This document shows, in pieces, positions 55,231 to 63,982 of a stretch of 64,000 nt of DNA. The first letter of the stretch is position 1. Every line of letters begins with the position of its first letter. The notes under the pieces are model-generated. The model was not told where the DNA came from, made no database searches, and saw only the letters and a list, made by a program, of their open reading frames with translations. The stretch is from the NCBI RefSeq assembly GCF_024721995.1, contig NZ_JANQBC010000001.1, forward strand, positions 682,001 through 746,000, given 5' to 3'. The position numbers and the translations under genes were made by a program. The DNA comes from Paenibacillus radicibacter. Its GTDB lineage: Bacteria; Bacillota; Bacilli; Paenibacillales; NBRC-103111.

Positions 55231-56013
55231 ATGACTACAACAAAGAAATACTATTCGATTGGCGAATTCGCTAAGCAAACAGGAACTCCGATTCGAACAC
55301 TTCACTATTATGATGAGATCGGACTACTTCAACCTGTGAAAAATCCTAGTTCGGGGCACCGTTTATATACAGATGAAGATGCTCTGACACTACAGCAAAT
55401 TGTGACGTTTAAGTTCCTCGGTTACAGCTTAAATGAGATTAGTGGGATGCTTAGCAGCTCAAGCTTTGATGTAAGCTTACTCGAATCTCTTCAGATTCAG
55501 CAAAAAGCATTAGAAGATAAAGAAGAGCATATCCGAAACACTCTGAAATCCATCAACCGAACCATACTCCTTCTAGAGGAAGAAAAGGAAATTGACAGCG
55601 CGATTCTCATGAGTTTAATTAAAACCATGCAAATGGAACGCGAAGAACGTCAGTGGTTTGAGGAACATACTTCTGAGCGATTAGCTGAGGTTCTATTTGA
55701 TCAATATTCTGAGGAACAATTAGCTCAATCCGACAAGGATTATGTACGTCATATTGCCAAAGTAAAAGAAGTAGCAGGAATGCCTGTAGAAAGTGCAATC
55801 GTCCAACAATTTATAGCGAAATGGCTTCAAGCGGTTAACGACCACCTGGTTTCCACTATGAAACTTATGGACGAAGAACTGCAACAGCAAATTGAAAATC
55901 TAGAACCAGAAGAATATCAACTTCCTCCATCCCCATTTACACCAGAGGAAGAAGAATGGCTGGATGCAGCGATGGAATATTACTTTGAACACACCACGGA
56001 GTCTGAGGAATAA
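55231..56013 (+). CDS. MerR family transcriptional regulator
   Basis: A 260-residue MerR-type regulator: the winged HTH YSIGEFAKQTGTPIRTLHYYDEIGLLQP, in two pieces, then a dimerisation helix (LLESLQIQQKALEDKEEHIRN, split) and a C-terminal domain like the TipAS antibiotic-recognition type (WFEEHTSERL onward, with PFTPEEEEWLDAAMEYYFEHT). The effector is unknown. Its own promoter has the MerR spacer. A lipoprotein and an MFS exporter lie downstream on opposite strands or separate units, so the exporter is a plausible but unproven target. Confidence 0.85.
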   Translation: MTTTKKYYSIGEFAKQTGTPIRTLHYYDEIGLLQPVKNPSSGHRLYTDEDALTLQQIVTFKFLGYSLNEISGMLSSSSFDVSLLESLQIQQKALEDKEEHIRNTLKSINRTILLLEEEKEIDSAILMSLIKTMQMEREERQWFEEHTSERLAEVLFDQYSEEQLAQSDKDYVRHIAKVKEVAGMPVESAIVQQFIAKWLQAVNDHLVSTMKLMDEELQQQIENLEPEEYQLPPSPFTPEEEEWLDAAMEYYFEHTTESEE

Positions 56014-56018
56014 CAAAA

Positions 56019-56045
56019 GGAGCATCCAATTGGATGCTCCCTTTA
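56019..56045. terminator. Terminator between merR-like gene and lipoprotein gene
   Basis: GGAGCATCC / GGATGCTCC stem with an AATT loop between converging genes, followed by CTTTATTAT. Confidence 0.85.
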
Positions 56046-56077
56046 TTATGTCGGGACATTTCATTTTACATTCCGAA

Positions 56078-56671
56078 TTACTTCTTCATTGTAACCATTT
56101 GAGCTTTCTCTACTTCCGATGAGAGATCTTGCATTTCATTCTTCGGATTTTTGCTATACTTTAGTGCTGCCATCGATTTATCTGTACCTTGCAGCTTCGC
56201 GAAAGCCGTTTCGTCTACGATTAGGAACATATCCGCATATGAACGGCCATCTCCAATGATGATGTTGTCTTCGTATTTAGCAGTAATACCATTTATTGGC
56301 AAATTCGATACCTTCTCTTTGGCAAATAAAATTGCACCGTCAGCAGGTATGCTTGGCAATGAAGTAATGATTTGTGTATCGGAATCTTTAACTACTTTCT
56401 TCAACAATTCTTTCTTGATCAATTCCTCAGCTGTCTTGGAGCTAAGAGCTAACACTTTTTTGTCTTGTGCTTCAATTAATTTAACTGGAAACGTATTTTT
56501 TTCGGAAATTTTGCTTTTATGCTTTTCAATCGCCTTGTCGATTTGCTGCGTCTCGCCATAGATGATAACTCCATTCGCTTTTTCTCCGAAAATACCATCA
56601 ATTAACCCGCAACCTGTAAGTAAACTCATCGATAACATCATAATTAAACCAATGGATAATAACTTTTTCAT
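56078..56671 (-). CDS. Lipoprotein, possibly BA_5634 family
   Basis: A 197-residue lipoprotein: signal MKKLLSIGLIMMLSMSLL and lipobox TGCG, then a mature part beginning GLIDGIFGEKANGVIIYG. It resembles what I remember as the BA_5634 lipoprotein family, but this recall is uncertain. The rest (TQIITSLPSIPADGAILFA, SYADMFLIVDETAFAKL) has no recognised motif. No function can be given. Confidence 0.6.
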   Translation of the reverse strand: MKKLLSIGLIMMLSMSLLTGCGLIDGIFGEKANGVIIYGETQQIDKAIEKHKSKISEKNTFPVKLIEAQDKKVLALSSKTAEELIKKELLKKVVKDSDTQIITSLPSIPADGAILFAKEKVSNLPINGITAKYEDNIIIGDGRSYADMFLIVDETAFAKLQGTDKSMAALKYSKNPKNEMQDLSSEVEKAQMVTMKK

Positions 56672-56888
56672 ATTCTGTTCATTCTCCTCTGTCTTTGGTG
56701 TCTACTCCTATACTTTACTCGATTCACCTACCCTCAAGTAATACAGTTTACTTACACCAAACTTACAGAATTGTCATAAGCGGCATGCTGTATAATTCCG
56801 ATCCGATTAATTTAGAATAAACTCAATCTTTTTAGGAAATTGTATTTACAGCTTGCTTGGACTTATCAAAAAAGATAAAGGGGTATAT

Positions 56889-58103
56889 ATGTACAAATTA
56901 AAAAAACATGACCTAATCGCACTTGCTTCCATCCCTTTGATTATGACCTTAGCCAACTCTATGCTCATACCTGTCCTTCCTCTCATGCAAAAGAAATTAG
57001 GGATCTCTTCACTCCAATCAAGCCTTATTATCACGATATACGCGGCAGTATCTATTGTCTGCATCCCTATTGCTGGATATTTGTCAGATCGTTTTGGGAG
57101 AAAACGTATTATTCTCATCGGACTCTCCTTAGCTACAATTGGCGGGTTAATATCTGCGTTCTCTGCATGGCAGCTTGAGCATTATTCGGCTTTCTACGGT
57201 ATTCTTGCGGGTCGATTTGTTCAAGGGATCGGTGCTGCTGGAGCGTTTCCAATCGTAATCCCCCTAGTCGGCGATATGTTTGACAGTAAAGAAGAAGTGA
57301 GCGGCGCACTTGGCGTTATCGAGACATCCAATACTTTTGGAAAAGTAATCAGCCCTATCTTAGGCTCTGCCCTTACCCTTCTAATCTGGTTTCTGCCTTT
57401 AGCCGTTATTCCCTTCATTAGTCTCATCTCGATCCTCGCGATCGGTATATTCGTTAAAGTTCCTAAGAAAAGCAGTCAGCAGCAGGTTACACTCAAATCT
57501 TTCCTACATAGTCTTCGTGGGATTTTAAAGGAAAAAGGTCGATGGTTATATGGCATATTCGCAATTGGCGGATGCGTCATGTTCATCATGTTTGGTTTCC
57601 TCTATTACTTGTCCTCCACATTAGAAGACCATTACAATATCGATGGTATTAAAAAAGGTCTCCTGCTAGCTATTCCTTTAAGTGCAATCTGTCTCTCTTC
57701 CTATATTGCCGGAAAAGTAATCGGAACCAACATGAGCAGGATGAAATGGATCAATGTTGTCGGTTCACTAATTTTAACTTCCAGCATGATAATATGCTTG
57801 CTAATCTATACAAAAAGCATGTGGATTCTATTAATTCTATTAACGATTAGCGGAGTTGGAATTGGACTCGTTCTTCCTTGTCTGGATGCTCTTATTACAG
57901 AAGGGATTCAAAAGGAACAACGCGGAACGATCACTTCCCTATACAGCAGTATGCGCTTTATCGGTGTGGCTGCCGGACCACTAATCACTGCACTATTATT
58001 GGATAAAGAGCGATTGATGTTTTCTATATTCGCAGGAACTGGCCTCATTTGCAGTTTAATAGCTCTGTTTGCTATCAAGCCCGGCAAATCAAAAGGAAAA
58101 TAA
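56889..58103 (+). CDS. Major facilitator superfamily exporter (DHA1-like)
   Basis: A 404-residue MFS protein with twelve hydrophobic segments. The A-motif GYLSDRFGRKRIILIG between TM2 and TM3 and the antiporter-type C-motif region (LGVIETSNTFGKVISPILGS) suggest a drug/H+ antiporter. The start at 56889 follows AGGGG; the frame is open to 56853 without a ribosome site. The substrate is unknown. A terminator follows at once. Confidence 0.85.
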   Translation: MYKLKKHDLIALASIPLIMTLANSMLIPVLPLMQKKLGISSLQSSLIITIYAAVSIVCIPIAGYLSDRFGRKRIILIGLSLATIGGLISAFSAWQLEHYSAFYGILAGRFVQGIGAAGAFPIVIPLVGDMFDSKEEVSGALGVIETSNTFGKVISPILGSALTLLIWFLPLAVIPFISLISILAIGIFVKVPKKSSQQQVTLKSFLHSLRGILKEKGRWLYGIFAIGGCVMFIMFGFLYYLSSTLEDHYNIDGIKKGLLLAIPLSAICLSSYIAGKVIGTNMSRMKWINVVGSLILTSSMIICLLIYTKSMWILLILLTISGVGIGLVLPCLDALITEGIQKEQRGTITSLYSSMRFIGVAAGPLITALLLDKERLMFSIFAGTGLICSLIALFAIKPGKSKGK

Positions 58104-58134
58104 AGCCCCGAGATTTCTCATCGGGGCTTTTTTT
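58102..58134. terminator. Terminator of the MFS gene, overlapping the end of the YolD-like gene
   Basis: AAAGCCCCGA / TCGGGGCTTT arms with a 9-nt loop and a TTTTTTT run. The last codons (KKPR and stop) of the gene on the opposite strand are encoded by the right arm. Confidence 0.9.
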
Positions 58135-58645
58135 CTAGATGTTTATCTGGTTTTTCCATATGATAAAGTCCCGTTACGAGCCCATCTGCATACCCTCTCA
58201 CTCGCATCCCGATCTCTGCTCGCATATAGTCTCTCGTGATTGTAAAACGATCCTCATGCCCCCGATACTTATAGCGATAATGTAGCATGCATTCGTCCTT
58301 CTCCTCTTCCATGACGACGATTTTCTTCTCGACCAGACTTCTCTTCACCTGAATCAGATCAATCTGAATGTATTTAGCAAGCAGCTCAGCTGTCTTGACA
58401 TACAACTCTCTTAACGGCTCAGAAGAATGCTTGGCAACCTCCACTCGCTTAAGTACGAAGGCATGCATGACCGGTAGCAATACGGAATCCTTCATTAGCT
58501 CTAGTTCCTCTGCTGTCGGGTACACTCGCTCTTCCTTGTCATCACCAAGCTTGAACTTTCGTCTCTCAATTAGAATCTCCTTATGCTGAGGTAGCATCAT
58601 CCGGCTAGACTCCCACAGACCGTTCTTCTCCAGCTTTTTACTCAT
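58118..58645 (-). CDS. YolD-like protein, third gene of the SOS cassette
   Basis: A 175-residue protein beginning MSKKLEKNGLWESSRMMLPQHKE, a start typical of YolD-like proteins that accompany SOS Y-family polymerases. The C-terminal part (YRYKYRGHEDRFTITRDYMRAEIG) resembles the end of the 122-residue protein encoded before the polymerase (EYKVRGYIHQFTMLRSLVKAEL). The start overlaps the polymerase stop (ATGA) and has GGAGGG upstream. Role in translesion synthesis is inferred from the operon. Confidence 0.75.
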   Translation of the reverse strand: MSKKLEKNGLWESSRMMLPQHKEILIERRKFKLGDDKEERVYPTAEELELMKDSVLLPVMHAFVLKRVEVAKHSSEPLRELYVKTAELLAKYIQIDLIQVKRSLVEKKIVVMEEEKDECMLHYRYKYRGHEDRFTITRDYMRAEIGMRVRGYADGLVTGLYHMEKPDKHLEKKPR

Positions 58646-59931
58646 TTATAATGCCCTCCAATCTTAACTGCTCTCTCTGCCGCTTGACCCGCAGCTGTTA
58701 AGGATGATGCACGTACAATGGCCGCACTGCCATAACGATCTTTAATCCAATCTGTCACCTGATCTAGTGATCTTACCTTAACTTGATCTTCAAAAAGAGT
58801 CAGCTGATACTCGCCGTCACGAACGAGTCCGCTTAATGTCACACCTGCACGGCGAACCGGCATTTGATCCCAAAATTTATAGAACAACATCTTCACCATC
58901 GCAAATACCGTGTTCGTATGATTCGTCGGGTCAGGCATCTTGATTTGGCGTGAAAAGCCTGTAGGTGCTTCATAAGGACTACACATGCAGCTAACCGTCA
59001 CAACCGAGCCCATATAGCCTCTGCGCCTGCAATCCCGGCACACTTCCTCTGTCAACTCCAACAAGATCGTATCGACCTCAGACGACTCTTCATAGTCACG
59101 AGGCAATGTCATCATATGACCGACTGACTTAGGCTGCGTATCGAAGGTCTGTGGGCTAACAGGGCTATCATCGAGGCCATTAGCCGTACGCCACAACACT
59201 TCCGCATGAATATTCGACTGCTTGCCGAAGCGAGCCCGAAACTTATCCTGCAATAGCGGCAGCGGTGTCCGAGCTATGTCACCAATCGTTGTCATGCCAA
59301 GGCGGGTCAGATGCGCCGTCATGCGTGATCCAACACCGAACATCTTGTGTACCGGCTGCGGCCACAGTAACTCCTCTACATCTGATGTCGGCAATGTAAA
59401 AATACCGCTGTCGTTCTTCTTCGCCCAAATGTCCGTCGCGATCTTCGCGAGTATCTTGTTCGAGCTGATCCCGATTCTCACGCGTACACCTGTCTGCTGC
59501 ATCACCTTATCCTGAATCATTTGAGCAATCGCATGCGAATCTCCGAAAAAGGGCAAACTATCCGTTACATCAAGAAACTGCTCATCAACACTGAATACTT
59601 CAACCAAGTCCGTAATTTCCTCATAAATATGTGTAATAAGCAAGGATATATCGAGATAATGCTGCATACGCGGACGCATAATGACTAGATCAGGACACTT
59701 CTTGAGCGCCTCACCTAATCGTTCGGCTGTCACCACGCCATATTCTTTCGCCATTGGACAAGCGGCTAGAATAATCCCTGAACGGCGCAGCGGGTCCCCC
59801 GCCACAGCAACAGGCCGATCCTTGCATCCCGGGTTCTCCGCCTTCTCGACGCTCGCATAGAAACTTTGGCAATCTGCTAGGAAAATCGTCCGTTTGCCTG
59901 CTGCTGACTGTTTACCTGCCTGCTCCATCAT
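58642..59931 (-). CDS. Y-family DNA polymerase (UvrX/YqjW-like, SOS-type)
   Basis: A 429-residue translesion polymerase: FLADCQSFYASVEKAENP with catalytic Asp, VVTAERLGEALKKCPDLVIM, the catalytic SVDEQFLDVT, the helix-hairpin-helix stretch PVHKMFGVGSRMTAHLTRLGM, split, and a little-finger domain. The ending ALTTAAGQAAERAVKIGGHYK-like tail may hold a clamp-binding motif. It is closer to the UvrX/YqjW group than to the DinB/Pol IV group. The gene is coupled to both neighbours by ATGA overlaps. Starts at 59931 and 59928 are both possible after GGAGG. Confidence 0.9.
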   Translation of the reverse strand: MMEQAGKQSAAGKRTIFLADCQSFYASVEKAENPGCKDRPVAVAGDPLRRSGIILAACPMAKEYGVVTAERLGEALKKCPDLVIMRPRMQHYLDISLLITHIYEEITDLVEVFSVDEQFLDVTDSLPFFGDSHAIAQMIQDKVMQQTGVRVRIGISSNKILAKIATDIWAKKNDSGIFTLPTSDVEELLWPQPVHKMFGVGSRMTAHLTRLGMTTIGDIARTPLPLLQDKFRARFGKQSNIHAEVLWRTANGLDDSPVSPQTFDTQPKSVGHMMTLPRDYEESSEVDTILLELTEEVCRDCRRRGYMGSVVTVSCMCSPYEAPTGFSRQIKMPDPTNHTNTVFAMVKMLFYKFWDQMPVRRAGVTLSGLVRDGEYQLTLFEDQVKVRSLDQVTDWIKDRYGSAAIVRASSLTAAGQAAERAVKIGGHYK

Positions 59932-60296
59932 AACCGCCTCCGCATATTCATTAGCGTCGTCATCAGCTCTGCCTTAACCAAACTGCGCAACATGGTGAAT
60001 TGGTGAATATAACCGCGCACCTTATATTCCACCTGAATGCCCTTGGCGTTCATTTCGGTATTTAACACTTTAATATCCCGCTTTCTCATCTCTGCTTTTA
60101 AGCTCTGAAGCTGCGGGTAAATCGAATCCTCCACCTCCATTAAGTAGAAAATAACATGATTAAACACCAGCTTATCCTTGTAAATTTTCAGTTCATCAAT
60201 ATCTCGAACTAACATATTGAGCAAAATGGGCAGTAGCGTGTACTCCTTGATGATCTGAATATCTTCTTCTGCTTCAACTCTCGGGTTGATACTCAT
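59928..60296 (-). CDS. YolD-related small protein, first gene of the SOS cassette
   Basis: A 122-residue protein. The region from LLPILLNMLVRDIDELK to LMTTLMNMRRRL can be aligned by eye with the third protein of the operon (shared LLP-start, an internal helix pair, and the YKxRG-HxF-T-A-E pattern). I do not know a function. It lies 20 bp behind the first LexA box and overlaps the polymerase gene by 4 nt. Confidence 0.65.
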   Translation of the reverse strand: MSINPRVEAEEDIQIIKEYTLLPILLNMLVRDIDELKIYKDKLVFNHVIFYLMEVEDSIYPQLQSLKAEMRKRDIKVLNTEMNAKGIQVEYKVRGYIHQFTMLRSLVKAELMTTLMNMRRRL

Positions 60297-60315
60297 TTAT
60301 CCCACCACCAAAATA

Positions 60316-60329
60316 CGAACGTATATTCC
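60316..60329. promoter_or_regulatory. LexA (DinR) box 1
   Basis: CGAACGTATATTCC matches the consensus CGAACRNRYGTTYC in all but one position. It lies just upstream of the SOS cassette. Confidence 0.7.
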
Positions 60330-60347
60330 TATAATATATTATATACA

Positions 60348-60359
60348 GAACAAACGTTC
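60348..60359. promoter_or_regulatory. LexA (DinR) box 2
   Basis: GAACAAACGTTC has a perfect GAAC-N4-GTTC core. Together with box 1 it brackets the AT-rich region with TATAAT-like -10 candidates. Confidence 0.78.
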
Positions 60360-60403
60360 GTTATGCAAGGGCATTTTATGGAATTTCACCATAAAAAGGA
60401 AAT

Positions 60404-60430
60404 AAAAAAAGAAGTACCCGAAGGCACTTC
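60404..60430 (-). terminator. rbgA terminator
   Basis: GAAGTGCC / GGTACTTC stem (one G-U) with a TTCG loop, then TTTTTTT on the minus strand. Confidence 0.85.
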
Positions 60431-60442
60431 CTCAAACTTCAT

Positions 60443-61357
60443 CTATTCTTCCGTTAGTTCCGTAACATCTTTCATTCCGTAAGACACTTTCGCACCCGGT
60501 CTCTCTAACGAAATACGTGTAATTTTACCATTGCGAAGCTCACGTAAGATAATAACAGACGCCTTGTCCAGATCGACACGCCCACCACTTACAATCGCTC
60601 CACGCTTGCGTCCAATCGCTTCCATAACCGCTAAGATCGCCTGATTATCTTCGATATCCTCAGGAAGCTCATCTAAGCTATAACGCTCCTTGAGCTCTTC
60701 TGGATAGTTCACAATTAAGTACTGGATCGCATAGTACGCAATTTCATCGATATGCAGAATCTCTTCACGAATCGCGCCAGTTGCAGCAAGAGCAAGACCC
60801 ACTTGTTGGTCTTCGAACTTCGGCCACAAAATCCCCGGTGTATCAAGCAGTTCCATCTCTGTACCGCATTTAATCCACTGTTGGGCTTTCGTCACACCTG
60901 GCTTATCTCCAGTTGCTGCAATCTTTCTCCCTGCCATGTGGTTAATCAAAGTTGATTTACCTACGTTCGGAATACCTACGATCAGTGCACGAATCGCACG
61001 AGGACGAATCCCTTTGCGAATTTGCGCTTCAATCTTATGCGCGAACAGCTTCTTCGCACGCGGAATAATTTCTTTCACGCCATGGCCTGTCGTCGAATCG
61101 ATCGGAAGCGCATCCAGATTTTCTGTTTCTGCAAAATATTGAATCCATTCAGCAGTCGCTTTTGGATCAGCCAAATCATTCTTATTCAAAACGACTAAGC
61201 GCGGTTTATCTTTCAAAATCTCATCGATCATCGGATTACGGCTGGATTGCGGAATACGCGCATCAAGCAACTCAATCACAACGTCAATTAATTTTAATTT
61301 TTCTTGAATTTGTCTTCTAGCCCTCGTCATATGACCAGGAAACCACTGAATATTCAT
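60443..61357 (-). CDS. rbgA: Ribosome biogenesis GTPase RbgA (YlqF)
   Basis: A 304-residue circularly permuted GTPase needed for late 50S assembly. The G4 motif NKND ([10 protein letters not shown]) comes first, then G1 [14 protein letters not shown], the G2-region [10 protein letters not shown], and G3 LDTPGILWP. The C-terminal helical domain binds the ribosome. In B. subtilis it is downstream of rplS and a signal peptidase gene, as here. Confidence 0.94.
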   Translation of the reverse strand: MNIQWFPGHMTRARRQIQEKLKLIDVVIELLDARIPQSSRNPMIDEILKDKPRLVVLNKNDLADPKATAEWIQYFAETENLDALPIDSTTGHGVKEIIPRAKKLFAHKIEAQIRKGIRPRAIRALIVGIPNVGKSTLINHMAGRKIAATGDKPGVTKAQQWIKCGTEMELLDTPGILWPKFEDQQVGLALAATGAIREEILHIDEIAYYAIQYLIVNYPEELKERYSLDELPEDIEDNQAILAVMEAIGRKRGAIVSGGRVDLDKASVIILRELRNGKITRISLERPGAKVSYGMKDVTELTEE

Positions 61358-61389
61358 ACCTTCACCTCTTACAGCCTGATCGCGATATG

Positions 61390-62022
61390 CTAGTCAACGA
61401 GGCTAAATTTATCAAGCGGCCAGAAAATAACGTCAGCACGCCCTACAACTTGCGATATATCAACAAAGCCAACATCTTCAAATCGGCTATCTTTGGATAC
61501 AGGACGATGATCGCCTAATACAAATATCTTTCCATCCGGTACTTTCGACTCTGCGAAATTACGTGCTGTATTATAAGGATGCCCTTCACTTTGGGCTTTC
61601 TCTATTGCTGTCTTTAAGTATGGTTCATCGAGCTCTTTACCATTGACGAACACTTTGTCGCCATCAACTTTAACCGTATCTCCAGGAAGACCGATGACTC
61701 GCTTGATGTAGTCCTCTTCTGCATTCGCTTTGAATACAACAACATCACCTTGCTTTGGCTTACCCCAAGTATACGTAATTTTGTTGACAATCAATCGCTC
61801 CGCATCAAAGAAATTAGGTTCCATCGAAGGGCCTGAGACTTTAAATGGCTCAAATAGGAAGCCGCGCAGTACGACAACGATGACAACGGCAATCAACAAT
61901 GCTTTCGCCCATTCCCATGTTTCTTTCTTCCACTTACTCGTAGTTGGATTAGGCGCAGCGCCTTCCCCACTTGCATTTGATTCTTCTACATGTGTTGGTT
62001 CATTCTTCTCGTTGCGTTCCAC
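61390..62022 (-). CDS. lepB: Signal peptidase I, GTG start
   Basis: A 210-residue type I signal peptidase with a short cytoplasmic N terminus, one membrane segment ([17 protein letters not shown]), catalytic Ser in [10 protein letters not shown] and Lys in [12 protein letters not shown], and the [11 protein letters not shown] signature. It cleaves exported preproteins at the outer face of the membrane. The start is GTG at 62022 with AGGAGG 10 nt upstream. Confidence 0.93.
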   Translation of the reverse strand: MERNEKNEPTHVEESNASGEGAAPNPTTSKWKKETWEWAKALLIAVVIVVVLRGFLFEPFKVSGPSMEPNFFDAERLIVNKITYTWGKPKQGDVVVFKANAEEDYIKRVIGLPGDTVKVDGDKVFVNGKELDEPYLKTAIEKAQSEGHPYNTARNFAESKVPDGKIFVLGDHRPVSKDSRFEDVGFVDISQVVGRADVIFWPLDKFSLVD

Positions 62023-62087
62023 AATCGTCCACCCTCCTCAAAAGCTCGACATCATGAACATGCCATATTTATGATATTAGAAACTAA

Positions 62088-62114
62088 AAAGGAGCTTGCA
62101 TAACAAGCCCCTTC
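62088..62114 (-). terminator. rplS terminator
   Basis: AAGGGGCTTG / CAAGCTCCTT stem (one G-U) with a 5-nt loop, followed on the minus strand by TTTTTAG. It separates rplS from lepB. Confidence 0.7.
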
Positions 62115-62118
62115 ATTA

Positions 62119-62460
62119 TTAGCGAATTTCTTGAATTCTTGCAGCTTTACCACGAAGACCACGAAGATAATAAAGTTTCGCGCGACGTACTTTACCACGA
62201 CGAGCCACTTCAATCTTCTCAATTTTCGGGCTGTTCAATGGGAATGTTCTTTCAACACCTACGCCGTAAGAAATCTTACGAACTGTGAATGTTTCAGAAA
62301 TCCCGCCGCCGCGGCGCTTGATTACAACACCTTCGAACAGCTGAACACGCTCACGAGATCCCTCGATAACTTTAACGTGTACCTTAAGAGTATCCCCTGG
62401 ACGGAAGTTAGGAAGATCCGTACGCAATTGCTCTTTTGTAATTTCTTGAATAAGATTCAT
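62119..62460 (-). CDS. rplS: 50S ribosomal protein L19
   Basis: The 113-residue L19: [40 protein letters not shown] and the end [14 protein letters not shown]. It sits at the 30S-50S interface. The start at 62460 has AAGGAGG 8 nt upstream; the extra residues to 62481 lie in the leader. Confidence 0.97.
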   Translation of the reverse strand: MNLIQEITKEQLRTDLPNFRPGDTLKVHVKVIEGSRERVQLFEGVVIKRRGGGISETFTVRKISYGVGVERTFPLNSPKIEKIEVARRGKVRRAKLYYLRGLRGKAARIQEIR

Positions 62461-62530
62461 ATATGACTCCTCCTTCCACACAGATGTTCATACCGCTCAA
62501 TAGCGTAGAGGACCATCAGATTCACAACAG
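62461..62530 (-). promoter_or_regulatory. Probable L19 mRNA leader
   Basis: Between the rplS promoter and start there is a hairpin of GATG / CATC outer pairs with an inner CGCT-ATTG-AGCG stem. Low-GC Gram-positives have a known L19 leader element at this place. Assignment is by position and a visible stem, not by a model. Confidence 0.5.
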
Positions 62531-62535
62531 ATTAT

Positions 62536-62564
62536 ATTGTAACATAGGCAGCAGCATATTACAA
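62536..62564 (-). promoter_or_regulatory. rplS promoter
   Basis: On the minus strand TTGTAA and TACAAT are separated by 17 nt, directly upstream of the leader. Confidence 0.6.
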
Positions 62565-62587
62565 GCATTTCCCTATGATAAATATTT

Positions 62588-63361
62588 TCACTTCTTCTCA
62601 CGCAGTTCTTGCTCGTATTCACGCTTCCACTGTGCTTCTTCTTTCGATAATTTGCGCCCCGCAAGCATGTCCGGACGACGTTTTAACGTACGTAAGAAGG
62701 ACTGCTGACGACGCCACGCATCAATGTTCTTATGGTGACCCGACATTAAGATATCCGGGACACGCATATCGCGAAACTCGACTGGTCTTGTGTACTGAGG
62801 GTACTCAAGTAGTCCTGTAGAGAATGAATCTGTCACGGCGGACATTTCATTACCTAGAACACCTGGCTTGAGACGTACGACCGCATCAATCATAACCATC
62901 GCAGGCAGCTCACCACCTGTTAGCACGTAGTCTCCAATCGACAGCTCGTCCGTCACAAGAAACTCGCGGATACGCTCATCATAGCCCTCGTAGTGACCGC
63001 ATACGAAGATTAAATGTTCTTCCTGCGATAATTCTTCCGCTTTACGTTGCGAGAAGGGCTCACCCTGTGGACACATCAAGATAACACGCGGCTTCTTGAC
63101 TGGTTCATCAGAACCTGCCGACTCCTGCAGCTGAGCAGTAAGCGATTCAACAGCAGTGAATAGCGGCTCTGCCTTGAGCACCATACCGCCTCCACCGCCA
63201 TATGGGTAGTCATCTACTGTATTATGTTTATTGTTCGCGTAATCCCGGAAATTAACGGTGCCGAGCTGTACAATCCCTTTATCCTTCGCTTTACCTAAGA
63301 TTGAAGAATTGAACACCCCTTCGAACATTTCCGGAAAAAGCGTCATCACATCGATTCTCAT
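62588..63361 (-). CDS. trmD: tRNA (guanine-N1)-methyltransferase
   Basis: It methylates G37 of tRNAs to prevent frameshifting. The 257-residue SPOUT enzyme shows [29 protein letters not shown], the knot segment [14 protein letters not shown] and the [15 protein letters not shown] loop. The start overlaps the rimM stop (ATGA). Confidence 0.96.
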   Translation of the reverse strand: MRIDVMTLFPEMFEGVFNSSILGKAKDKGIVQLGTVNFRDYANNKHNTVDDYPYGGGGGMVLKAEPLFTAVESLTAQLQESAGSDEPVKKPRVILMCPQGEPFSQRKAEELSQEEHLIFVCGHYEGYDERIREFLVTDELSIGDYVLTGGELPAMVMIDAVVRLKPGVLGNEMSAVTDSFSTGLLEYPQYTRPVEFRDMRVPDILMSGHHKNIDAWRRQQSFLRTLKRRPDMLAGRKLSKEEAQWKREYEQELREKK

Positions 63362-63879
63362 TCTTCCAGCAAACCTTCCATTAAGTAAACGAGGATTTTC
63401 TTCTCATCCACATTTATATCAAGAATCACATCATCAATAACTGGTAGCAGCAAGTCTTTGCCCTGAGGACGTTTAACAACCCACACATCATTCGCACCCG
63501 GAGTCAAGATTTCCTTGATTGTTCCAAGTACTTCGCCCTCTTCGGTCTCAACGGAGCAGCCAATAATTTCGTGATAGTAGTACTCGTCCTCATCCAGTTC
63601 CTCTTGCTCTGAAGCGGTGATTTTGAGTAAAGATCCCTTAAACTTCTCGACCATGTTGATGTTTGTATAATCTTTAAGCGATAAGATATACATCTTTTTA
63701 TGTAAACGAGAAGATTGAACGACAACAGGTGTTTGCGTTCCTTTCACATCTACAATAATAAGTTGGTTTCCCTTGGCAAAACGCTGTTCAGCAAAATCCG
63801 TGTGCGGCACAACTTTAATCTCACCGCGGATGCCTTGCGTGTTCACAATTTCACCTACTGTATACATTGGTTCACTCAT
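63358..63879 (-). CDS. rimM: Ribosome maturation factor RimM
   Basis: A 173-residue two-domain 16S rRNA processing factor: [23 protein letters not shown] at the start (split), the [19 protein letters not shown] beta-barrel PRC domain and the [12 protein letters not shown]-like end. GGGAGG is 13 nt upstream of the ATG, a long spacing, but no nearer start fits because an in-frame TGA lies just upstream. It is translationally coupled to trmD. Confidence 0.94.
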   Translation of the reverse strand: MSEPMYTVGEIVNTQGIRGEIKVVPHTDFAEQRFAKGNQLIIVDVKGTQTPVVVQSSRLHKKMYILSLKDYTNINMVEKFKGSLLKITASEQEELDEDEYYYHEIIGCSVETEEGEVLGTIKEILTPGANDVWVVKRPQGKDLLLPVIDDVILDINVDEKKILVYLMEGLLEE

Positions 63880-63905
63880 GCTGATGACTCAACCTCCCGA
63901 ATATG

Positions 63906-63933
63906 TTCATAGTTAAAATTCATAGTTAAACAA
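63906..63933 (-). promoter_or_regulatory. Possible rimM-trmD promoter
   Basis: TTGTTT and TATGAA are 16 nt apart on the minus strand, just behind the terminator of the upstream gene. Weak match. Confidence 0.4.
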
Positions 63934-63951
63934 GGATATACCTTCTGATAA

Positions 63952-63982
63952 GAAGAAAAAAGGTTAGGATCAAGTCCTAACC
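63952..63982 (-). terminator. Terminator of the gene upstream of rimM
   Basis: GGTTAGGA / TCCTAACC stem with a 5-nt loop (63962-63982) followed on the minus strand by TTTTTTC. It ends a transcript that starts beyond the window edge, probably rpsP and its neighbour. Confidence 0.78.
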
